64,000 nucleotides of DNA. Source: Isosphaera sp. Lineage in GTDB: Bacteria > Planctomycetota > Planctomycetia > Gemmatales > Gemmataceae. A program made the position numbers and the translations under genes. Below the pieces are notes generated by a model. It did not search any database. It had not been told where the DNA came from and worked only from the letters and a program-made list of their open reading frames with translations. Every line of letters begins with the position of its first letter. Positions within the stretch are counted from its first letter, which is position 1. The stretch covers positions 1 to 64,000 of the forward strand of contig PNKH01000033.1 in the NCBI GenBank assembly GCA_013822345.1. The letters are read 5' to 3'. This document shows positions 58,057-64,000 of this stretch, piece after piece.

Positions 58057-59331
58057 GTGACCCCGCCCCCCGACCCCGCGAGCCGTCGCGCCGCCCTCGG
58101 GTGGGCGGCGGTCGGGCTGGCCGCACACCTGGCGCTGGCCGGCGGGGCGCTCGTCCGGGCCGGCGGCGACCCGGCGTACTTCGTCCACTTCGGGACCGAC
58201 TACCCGGCGTTCCCGCTCGCCCGGGCGGCGCTCGGCGACGACCTGCACGCCACCCGCGGGATGGGCCACGACGGCCAGGCGTTCTGGCTCCTCGCCCGGG
58301 ACCCCCTCCTCCGCGACACCGACGCGGTCCGCCACCTCGACTACCCGGTCTACCGGGCCCAACGGGTCGGCTACCCGGCGGTGGCGTCGGCGTGGCACCT
58401 CGGCGGCGAACGGGCGCTGCTCTGGGGGCTGCTGGCGGCGAACCTGGCGGCGGTGTTCGCCGGCGGGTACGCGGCCGCCCGGCTCGCGGCGGCGGTCGGG
58501 GGGCCGGCCCGGGCCGGGCTGGCGTTCGCGCTGAACCCCGGCGTCGCGGCAGGCACGCTGCTCGGCGTGTCCGACGTACTGATGCTCGCGGTGCTGCTCG
58601 GCTGTCTGCTCGCGGTCCGCCGCGGAAGGCCCGGGTGGGCGGTCGCGGCCGGGTGCCTCGCGGTGCTGACGAAGCAGGTCGCGCTCGCGGGGCTGGTCGG
58701 GGTCGCGGTCCTCGCTCCGGACGTGCCGCGGCGGACGCGGGTGCTCCTCGTACTCGTCCCGGCGGCGGCCGCCGCCGCGTGGGCGGTGTACGTCGACCAC
58801 CGCCTCGGGTCGGCCGGGCCGCTCGGCGGCGCCCCGGTGTTCACCGCCCCGTTCGCCGGGTATGCCGAGGCGTACCGAACGGTTTGGCTCCCGGCCGGCA
58901 ACTGGGGGCACGCCGTCGTCGCCGGCCTGGTGCTGGTCGCGGCCGGGGTGGCGCTGGGGCGGGTCGTGCGGCGGCGGACGCTGGTGCTGGCCGCGGCCGT
59001 GCCGTTCGCGTGCCTGGTCCCGTTCTTCCGCGCCGACGTGCTCGACCTCGCCCTGAACCCGCTCCGGGTCGCCGCCCCGCTCGTCACCCTGCTGCTGATC
59101 GACCTGGCCGCCGGCGGCCGGGGTCCTCGTAGGGTGCCGTCGAGGGTCGCGCTTCGCGACCCGACGACGCACCGCCCGGACGTCCGCGCGGCGGGTGGTG
59201 CGTCTTCGCCGGGCGAAGCGCCCGGCTCGACGGCACCCTACTACGACGGCGTCACTCGTCCGGGTCGACCTCCAGCGTCCCCGGGCGGAACCGGAACAGG
59301 GCCGCCGACACCGCCAGCTCCGTCCGGCTGA
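58057..59331 (+). CDS. Polytopic membrane protein with antisense tail
   Basis: A 424-residue protein with a GTG start (GGAGG upstream). Residues 1-357 carry 8-9 hydrophobic segments of a glycosyltransferase-like or mannosyltransferase-like integral membrane protein (HFGTDYPAFPLARAALGDDL; GMGHDGQAFWLLARDP). No catalytic motif is certain. After about residue 357 the frame continues through a palindromic repeat and into the antisense of the BNR gene, ending at 59331. The last 66 residues (for example RRVPSRVALRDPTTHRPDVR) probably do not belong to the native fold. Confidence 0.68.
   Translation: MTPPPDPASRRAALGWAAVGLAAHLALAGGALVRAGGDPAYFVHFGTDYPAFPLARAALGDDLHATRGMGHDGQAFWLLARDPLLRDTDAVRHLDYPVYRAQRVGYPAVASAWHLGGERALLWGLLAANLAAVFAGGYAAARLAAAVGGPARAGLAFALNPGVAAGTLLGVSDVLMLAVLLGCLLAVRRGRPGWAVAAGCLAVLTKQVALAGLVGVAVLAPDVPRRTRVLLVLVPAAAAAAWAVYVDHRLGSAGPLGGAPVFTAPFAGYAEAYRTVWLPAGNWGHAVVAGLVLVAAGVALGRVVRRRTLVLAAAVPFACLVPFFRADVLDLALNPLRVAAPLVTLLLIDLAAGGRGPRRVPSRVALRDPTTHRPDVRAAGGASSPGEAPGSTAPYYDGVTRPGRPPASPGGTGTGPPTPPAPSG
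59129..59242. repeat. Inverted repeat, family R (GTAGGGTGCCGTCGAGGG)
   Basis: Outer arms of about 15 bp are perfect (GTAGGGTGCCGTCGA), inner arms are looser and contain nested short hairpins. Here the TAG is not in frame with the membrane protein gene, so its ORF reads through. Confidence 0.85.
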
Positions 59332-60670
59332 CGAAGTGCGGGAACACCGCCACCACCCGCCCGCGGTACGCCGCGATCCCGTTGTAATCCCCCATGAACC
59401 CCCGGCCGATCAGGAACGGGTCGAGCTTGACCGGGAAGTTCGCGAACGTCCGCCCGCCGTCCACGCTCCGGGCCACCGTCACGGCCAGCCGGGTGTCGGC
59501 CGGGCCGGCGTTGTCCCGGCGGTCGAAGAACACCACGTTCACCGACCCGTCGGCCGGGTCCACCGCCATCCACGCGAACAACTGGTCCCGGCCGTTCTTC
59601 GGCGGGTCGTCGTTCACCCGGACCGGCCCGCCCCACGTCCTCCCGCCGTCCCGGCTCGCCGCCACGAACACGTCCGCGTCCCCGTTCCGCTTGTCAGCCC
59701 AGCACACGTACACCGACCCCCGGTACCGCCCCCGGCTCACGTCGCACCCGGTCACCGGCAGCCCGTTGTGCCGCACCAGCCCGGCCGCCGGGAAGTCCCA
59801 CCCGCCCGGCTGGTCGGCCACCTTCACGTCCTTGCCGAACGAGAACCCGCCGTCCTCCGACGTGTCGAACAGCACCCCGTCCGGCCCGGACCAGGCGACG
59901 TACACCTCGCCCTTCGGCCCGACGCACGGCACCGCCCCCTCGACCGTCGTGGAGTCGTCCCGGGCGCTGCCGGACTTGTCCGACACCCGGGCCGGCGGGG
60001 CGAACGTCTTCCCGCCGTCCCGGGACCGGGCGAGGTAGATCCGGGTCCGGTGCTCCGGGTCGCGGCTCCCGTACTTGTCGAACCGGGTCCAGGCGACGTA
60101 CACGTTCCCGCGGTGCGGCGACCCGCCCACGGCGTCCACCGCCACCCACGGCTTGTCCTCCAGCGGCTCGGCCGTGTTCAGGTGGTCGACGACCGCGACC
60201 GGCGGGTCCCACTTCGCCCCGTCGGCGGACCGGCGGACGAACAGCCCGCTCGCCGCCCGGAGCGGGGCGTCCTCCCGCAGCCCGACCGCCGACAGGTAGC
60301 AGTGGTACACCGTCCCGTCCGGGCCGAACGCGACCGAGTCGTCCCCCTGCGTGCGGCGGTCCGGGTTCGGGGCCGCGGCCGCGGTCCACGTCTTCCCCCC
60401 GTCGGTCGAGGTGTAGGTGTGGTTGTTCGTCGCGTACCGGCCCGGCTGGGGCCGCTGGAACGAGCTGACGACGACGTGGTCCGGGAACACCGGGTTGATG
60501 GCGACCGACACCTCGGCCGGCCCCTTCGCGTCCGGCGGGGTGACCCGGACCAGGCGGTGCGGGACCGGACCGACCCGCGGCCGCGGCGGCGGGGCCGTCT
60601 CCGGCCCGTCGGCCGCGGCCGACAGGGCGACGAGGCCGAGGGCGAACGCGGCGGCGGCCGGGCGGGTCAT
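59252..60670 (-). CDS. Secreted BNR/Asp-box repeat protein
   Basis: A 472-residue exported protein (signal FALGLVALSAAADG). Repeated Asp-box motifs include YTSTDGGKTWTAA, ARSRDGGKTFAPP, FDTSEDGGFSFG, AASRDGGRTWGGP and ARSVDGGRTFANF, the propeller pattern of sialidase-like folds. No clear catalytic arginine triad is seen, so a non-enzymatic or unknown glycosidase role is equally likely. The ATG at 60670 is 74 bp from the rsgA start on the other strand. Confidence 0.85.
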   Translation of the reverse strand: MTRPAAAAFALGLVALSAAADGPETAPPPRPRVGPVPHRLVRVTPPDAKGPAEVSVAINPVFPDHVVVSSFQRPQPGRYATNNHTYTSTDGGKTWTAAAAPNPDRRTQGDDSVAFGPDGTVYHCYLSAVGLREDAPLRAASGLFVRRSADGAKWDPPVAVVDHLNTAEPLEDKPWVAVDAVGGSPHRGNVYVAWTRFDKYGSRDPEHRTRIYLARSRDGGKTFAPPARVSDKSGSARDDSTTVEGAVPCVGPKGEVYVAWSGPDGVLFDTSEDGGFSFGKDVKVADQPGGWDFPAAGLVRHNGLPVTGCDVSRGRYRGSVYVCWADKRNGDADVFVAASRDGGRTWGGPVRVNDDPPKNGRDQLFAWMAVDPADGSVNVVFFDRRDNAGPADTRLAVTVARSVDGGRTFANFPVKLDPFLIGRGFMGDYNGIAAYRGRVVAVFPHFVSRTELAVSAALFRFRPGTLEVDPDE

Positions 60671-60709
60671 GGCGGTCGGGGGTTTGTGCCGGCGGGGGAA
60701 GACGTGTCG

Positions 60710-60715
60710 ATCGTA
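60710..60715 (-). promoter_or_regulatory. -10-like TACGAT for the BNR gene
   Basis: Minus-strand TACGAT, 39 bp upstream of 60670, in the divergent region with rsgA. Confidence 0.4.
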
Positions 60716-60732
60716 CCGGCCGGGCGACCGGT

Positions 60733-60738
60733 TAGAAT
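60733..60738 (+). promoter_or_regulatory. -10-like TAGAAT for rsgA, leaderless arrangement
   Basis: TAGAAT ends 6 bp before the ATG at 60745, so the transcript would start at the initiation codon. Confidence 0.5.
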
Positions 60739-60744
60739 ACCGGG

Positions 60745-61980
60745 ATGAGCCAGAAGAAGAAAAAGGTGCGGGTGGAGCTGCGGAAGAACCGGACCCGTCC
60801 GCCGCGGGACAACGACCTGACGCGGGCGTTCGCGGAGGACGCGGCCGGGTCGGGCGACGCCGCGTCGACCGAGCGGGTGCGGGCGAAAGGGGATGTGTCG
60901 CGCTATCGGACCGTGGTCCAGGACGACGGCGGGGCGGACGCCGGGATGCGGTCGGTGGACGCCGCGGAGTGTGTCCGCGGGCGGGTCCTGCGGGTCCACG
61001 GCCTGGCGTCGGTGGTCGAGGCGGACGACGGCCGAATCTTCCGTTGCGCCGTCCGCCGGCTGTTGAAGAGCCTCGCGTCGGACGAGCGGAACGTGCTCGC
61101 CACCGGGGACGTGGTGTGGCTGCGCCCCGCTGCCAGTGGCCCGTTGCCCGTTGCCCGTTGTTCAGACCCGGGTCTTGTGGACGCGGCCGGGGAACCGGGG
61201 AGCGACACCGAGCCGGCGGCCCAACAACTGGCCACTGGCAACGGGCCACTGGCCGCCGAAGGCGTGATCGAGCGCGTCGAGCCGCGGCACGGGGTGCTGA
61301 CCCGGGCGAGCCGGCGGCGGGAGCAGGTGCTGGTGGCGAACGTCGACCAGGTGGCGGTGGTGGTGTCGCTCGTCCAGCCGGACCTGAAGCCGCACCTGAT
61401 CGACCGGTACCTCGCGGCCGCCCAGATGGGCGGGCTGCGGCCGGTCGTCTGCCTGAACAAGATCGACCTCGCCGACCCGGCCGGGCTGCAGCCGCTGGTC
61501 GGGGCGTACGCCCAGCTCGGCATCCCCGCCCTCCTCGTCAGCGCCCGCACCGGGTTCGGCATCGACCGACTCCGCGAGCACCTGCGCGGCCGGGCGACCG
61601 TGTTCTCCGGCCAGTCCGGGGTCGGGAAGTCGTCGCTGCTGAACGCGGTGCAGCCGGGGCTCGGCCTGGCGGTGCGGTCGGTCAGCGAGGTGAACAACAA
61701 GGGCCGGCACACCACCACCTACGCCCAGCTGATCAGGCTGGAGACCGGCGGGTGGGTGGTGGACACCCCCGGCGTCCGGCAGTTGGAGCTGTGGGACGTG
61801 ACGCCCGGGGAGGTTGAGGGGTACTTCCCCGATTTCCGCCCGTTCGTGCCGCTGTGCGCCTTCCCGGACTGCACCCACACCCACGAGTCCGGGTGCGCGG
61901 TGAAGGCGGCCGTCGCCCGCCAGCAGGTCAGCCCCCGCCGGTACCACAGCTACCTCGGCCTGTTCCGCGGCCGGGAGTGA
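60745..61980 (+). CDS. rsgA: Ribosome small-subunit GTPase RsgA with palindromic insert
   Basis: A 411-residue circularly permuted GTPase that helps 30S subunit maturation. The OB-fold part is at about 70-128 (RGRVLRVHGLASVVEADDG). Permuted motifs are NKID (238-241), GQSGVGKSSLLN (289-300) and DTPG (340-343); the zinc site is CAFPDCTHTHESGC (C371, C376, H378, C384). Residues about 130-169 are encoded by an inverted repeat, where the family has only a short link between the OB fold and GVIERVEPR. Its N-terminus is lysine-rich. No ribosome-binding site; leaderless promoter. Confidence 0.95.
   Translation: MSQKKKKVRVELRKNRTRPPRDNDLTRAFAEDAAGSGDAASTERVRAKGDVSRYRTVVQDDGGADAGMRSVDAAECVRGRVLRVHGLASVVEADDGRIFRCAVRRLLKSLASDERNVLATGDVVWLRPAASGPLPVARCSDPGLVDAAGEPGSDTEPAAQQLATGNGPLAAEGVIERVEPRHGVLTRASRRREQVLVANVDQVAVVVSLVQPDLKPHLIDRYLAAAQMGGLRPVVCLNKIDLADPAGLQPLVGAYAQLGIPALLVSARTGFGIDRLREHLRGRATVFSGQSGVGKSSLLNAVQPGLGLAVRSVSEVNNKGRHTTTYAQLIRLETGGWVVDTPGVRQLELWDVTPGEVEGYFPDFRPFVPLCAFPDCTHTHESGCAVKAAVARQQVSPRRYHSYLGLFRGRE
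61132..61252. repeat. Intragenic inverted repeat, family M (CCAGTGGCCCGTTGCC)
   Basis: The left arm (61132-61162) and right arm (61222-61252) pair at about 26 of 31 positions; the first 16 bp are perfect. The loop is about 59 bp. It is read in frame within rsgA as residues such as ASGPLPVARC and ATGNGPLAAE. Confidence 0.9.
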
Positions 61981-61985
61981 CCGGT

Positions 61986-62050
61986 CCGTCCGAGCCGGAC
62001 GCGTGAGCGACGGAAGGCCGGACCGTCGCTCACGCGTCCGGCTCGGACGG
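61986..62050. repeat. Inverted repeat, family D
   Basis: Perfect 28-bp arms (61986-62013, 62023-62050), 5 bp after the rsgA stop. The remaining sequence to 62350 (300 bp) shows no gene; it is a G/C-rich leader. Confidence 0.96.
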
Positions 62051-62350
62051 GTCCGCCGTTCCGGCGGCGCCCGCGCGCGCCGGATGCGCCGGCCCCCCGA
62101 CCGGAGCGACCCCCCGTTCCGCGGCGGGCGGGCGCCCCCGGCACCACCCCCCGGCCCGCGCCACCCGGCGCATCTCGCCCCGCGCCGGCCGGATTTCGCG
62201 CCTTACCCAGCCCGGGGCGATTTCCCATCCGCCGGCGGCGCGGTCATGATTACGCGTGCACCCCGGCCCCCGCCGGAGTCAGCGGCGAACGGACGGCCGC
62301 TGGGGCGGGAGGGCGGGTGCCGAGGCCCGGTAATCGTGGGGGGTCACCCG

Positions 62351-63808
62351 ATGAGCGTTCGGCGGATCAAGGTGTGTCTGATGACGGCGACGGTGGCCGG
62401 CCTGCTCGGGCTGGTGGCCACCGACGCCTCCGCCTTCGGCGGGAAGAAGAAGGACGACTGCTGCGACCCGTGCGGCGGCGGGTCGGGCGGGGGCGGGTTG
62501 TTCGGCGGAGGGGGCGGGCTGTTCGGCGGCGGGCTGTTCGGCCGCGGGGCCGGCGGGGCGTCGTCCGGGGCGTTCTACGGCGGGGCCGGGGTCGGGGCCG
62601 GGAGCTGGGTCACCCAGCAGCAGACGGTCACCGAGATGGTCGCCACCACGGTCGACCAGACGGTGACGGTGATGCAGCAGCAGCAGCAGCAGCAGGCGTA
62701 CACCGCCTACCGGATGGAGACCGTCCCGGAGGTCCAGACCCGGCAGGTGACGGTCAACAAGATGGTGACCGAGACGGTGAACGAGACCCGGTGCGTGACC
62801 GAGCGGGTCCCGGTCCAGAAGACGATCACCGTCAACGAGCGGGTGCCGGTGCAGAAGGTGGTGACGGTGATGGAGCGGCGGCCGGTCCAGAAGACGATCA
62901 CCGTCAACGAGCGGGTGCCGGTGCAGAAGCAGGTGACGGTGATGGAGCGGGTGCCGGTCCAGAAGCAGGTGACGGTGAACGAGGTCCGGTACACGAACGT
63001 GATGGTCACCGAGATGGAGACCCGGACGGTCCGGAACAAGGTGTCCGTCCCGACCACCGTCGAGATGGGGCCGAGCTTCGCCGACCGGCTGAAGAAGATC
63101 TGCGACCCGTGCTACACCCCGTGCCCGCGGACCAGGACGGTGTGCAAGACCCACACCGAGTGCACCACCGAGTGCGTCCCGGTGACCAAGTGCAAGAAGG
63201 TCGCCGAGTGCGTCCCGGTGTGCAAGACGGTCTGCACCTACGAGTGCCGCCCGGTCACCAAGACGGTCTGCACCTACGAGTGCGTCCCGGTCCAGAAGAC
63301 GGTGTGCGTGCACGAGTGCGTCCCGGTCCAGAAGACGGTGTGCGTGCACGAGTGCGTCCCGGTCCAGAAGACGGTCTGCGTCTACGAGTGCGTGACCAAG
63401 CAGGTCACCTGCCCGGTCACCCGCACCCGGTGCGTCCCGACCTGCGAGACCGTCACCTGCACCGTCAACGTCCAGAAGTGCGTCCCGTACCAGGCCACCC
63501 GGTGCGTGACCGTGTGCGTCCCGGTCCAGCAGACGGTCAAGGTGTGCAAGATGGTCCCGACCCAGGTGACCAAGAACGTCCAGGTGTGGGTCCCGGCCCC
63601 GGCCTGCCACAACCCGTGCCCGAACCCGTGCGGCGACCCGTGCGCCAACCCGTGCCCGAACCCGTGTGACAGCGGCAAGGCGAAGGGCGGGCTGTTCGAC
63701 CGGCTGAAGGGGATGTTCGGCGGGATGAAGTGCAAGAAGCACAAGGACGACTGCTGCGGGGCGGCCGCCCCGGCCGTCGCCGGCGCCCACGCGGGCTGCT
63801 GCCACTGA
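62351..63808 (+). CDS. Cysteine-rich repeat protein (YTV-like cell-envelope protein)
   Basis: A 485-residue exported protein. Signal peptide about 1-28 (TATVAGLLGLVATDASA), then a Gly-rich segment, a poly-Gln run (about 98-104), a Val/Thr repeat region without Cys at about 110-235 (VPVQKTITVNERVPVQKQVT), a Cys-rich repeat region at about 250-420 built on VPVQKTVCVHEC, and CNPCPNPCG-like repeats, ending KGMFGGMKCKKHKDDCCG. The pattern resembles the planctomycete YTV proteins of the cell wall/envelope. Many cysteines suggest disulphide crosslinking. The ATG at 62351 follows GGGGGG. Confidence 0.85.
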   Translation: MSVRRIKVCLMTATVAGLLGLVATDASAFGGKKKDDCCDPCGGGSGGGGLFGGGGGLFGGGLFGRGAGGASSGAFYGGAGVGAGSWVTQQQTVTEMVATTVDQTVTVMQQQQQQQAYTAYRMETVPEVQTRQVTVNKMVTETVNETRCVTERVPVQKTITVNERVPVQKVVTVMERRPVQKTITVNERVPVQKQVTVMERVPVQKQVTVNEVRYTNVMVTEMETRTVRNKVSVPTTVEMGPSFADRLKKICDPCYTPCPRTRTVCKTHTECTTECVPVTKCKKVAECVPVCKTVCTYECRPVTKTVCTYECVPVQKTVCVHECVPVQKTVCVHECVPVQKTVCVYECVTKQVTCPVTRTRCVPTCETVTCTVNVQKCVPYQATRCVTVCVPVQQTVKVCKMVPTQVTKNVQVWVPAPACHNPCPNPCGDPCANPCPNPCDSGKAKGGLFDRLKGMFGGMKCKKHKDDCCGAAAPAVAGAHAGCCH

Positions 63809-63833
63809 GCCGCGAGCTGACGTGACCCGCCCG

Positions 63834-63872
63834 CCCGGCCCGGGGTTCCGCGAGGGACCCCGGGCCGGGTCG
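63834..63872. terminator. Hairpin after the YTV-like gene
   Basis: A 12-13-bp GC stem (GGCCCGGGGTTCC with GGGACCCCGGGCC) with a 4-base loop, 25-60 bp beyond the stop at 63808. There is no clear U-tract, so factor-independent termination is uncertain. Confidence 0.5.
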
Positions 63873-63884
63873 TTTCCGCGGATC

Positions 63885-63948
63885 GGGTCCGAGCCCGGGC
63901 GCCAGCGAGGGATGAGCCCGACCCTCGCTGGCGCCCGGGCTCGGACCC
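63885..63948. repeat. Inverted repeat, family C
   Basis: 27-bp arms (63885-63911, 63922-63948) with a 10-bp loop, between the YTV-like gene and the start of the next minus-strand gene. Confidence 0.95.
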
Positions 63949-63962
63949 CCGCCCCCTCCGCG

Positions 63963-64000
63963 TCACGGCTTCTTCGGGGCCGGCGGGCGGGTCTTCACGT
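63963..64000 (-). CDS. C-terminal end of a gene cut by the window edge
   Basis: The minus strand reads VKTRPPAPKKP then TGA. Length and codon use fit the tail of a Pro/Lys-rich protein, but too little is present to name it. Confidence 0.35.
   Translation of the reverse strand, partial: VKTRPPAPKKP

Noticed and set aside
62003-62350. N-terminal extension of the YTV-like ORF
   Set aside because: It begins inside a palindrome and would bury the signal peptide; ATG at 62351 starts exactly at the signal sequence.
62800-63600. Regular direct repeats that could suggest a CRISPR array
   Set aside because: Repeats are in frame, encode VPVQKT-type units, have no unique spacers of constant length and lie inside a signal-peptide-bearing ORF.
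1-64000. tRNA, rRNA or riboswitch
   Set aside because: I scanned the intergenic gaps for cloverleaf ends (GGTTCGAATCC-type) and known riboswitch cores and found none; a covariance-model search would be decisive.

Overview
The window looks like a chromosome segment of a high-GC planctomycete, most likely family Gemmataceae. The evidence is the very high GC (about 70% by eye, G/C at almost every third position) and clade-typical gene families: PVC-type c-heme propeller/HEAT proteins, DUF1559 proteins, DUF1080, Tat-exported Gfo/Idh/MocA oxidoreductases, an ECF sigma factor next to a membrane Ser/Thr kinase, a YTV-like cysteine-rich protein, and many unlike palindromic intergenic repeats. I see no rRNA, tRNA, CRISPR array or prophage.

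Layout. 0.1-9.3 kb: MATE exporter, secreted DUF1080 protein, large c-heme protein, PQQ-type propeller, then an MFS transporter and creatininase-family hydrolase on the minus strand. 9.6-12.5 kb: small hypotheticals, a toxin/antitoxin-like pair and an IS110 transposon. 12.5-18.4 kb: HAD phosphatase, Uma2-like protein, sigma factor/helper/kinase operon, an endonuclease/exonuclease/phosphatase-fold protein and a Gemmataceae-type hypothetical. 18.5-29.2 kb: rhomboid protease, PsuG, three tandem DUF1559 lipoproteins, GDPD, YkgJ-type protein, glycosyltransferase, second PQQ propeller, double-GNAT protein. 29-37 kb: a large membrane protein, a McsA-McsA-McsB-VanZ operon, FtsK, TrmL. 37-48 kb: thioredoxin-fold protein, L-lactate permease, lipoprotein, Tat oxidoreductase with a toxin/antitoxin-like pair, CarA, HemF, DUF4177, SDR. 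48-64 kb: second Tat oxidoreductase, a SpeA/zinc-finger/cupin/membrane cluster, DUF4058, a kinase-receiver-HD-GYP fusion, DUF6807, membrane protein, BNR-repeat protein, RsgA and the YTV-like protein.

The dominant unexplained signal is a dense network of about 30 inverted-repeat elements of at least 15 unrelated sequence families. They sit almost always immediately after stop codons. One family (starting GTAGGGTGGGCC) supplies the TAG stop codon of the neighbouring gene, in one place to both convergent genes. Two elements lie in frame inside conserved genes: the kinase at 14835-16547, between catalytic loop and DFG, and rsgA, between OB fold and GTPase domain. They behave like protein-coding palindromic elements, comparable in concept to the Rickettsia palindromic elements.

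Physiology inferred: an aerobic heterotroph (O2-dependent HemF) with an envelope rich in secreted sugar-modifying enzymes (DUF1080, Gfo/Idh/MocA, DUF6807), lactate uptake, polyamine synthesis via arginine decarboxylase, a possible arginine-phosphorylation system, and elaborate Ser/Thr kinase signalling. All calls come from reading the sequence. No database search was run, and promoter and repeat boundaries are by eye.
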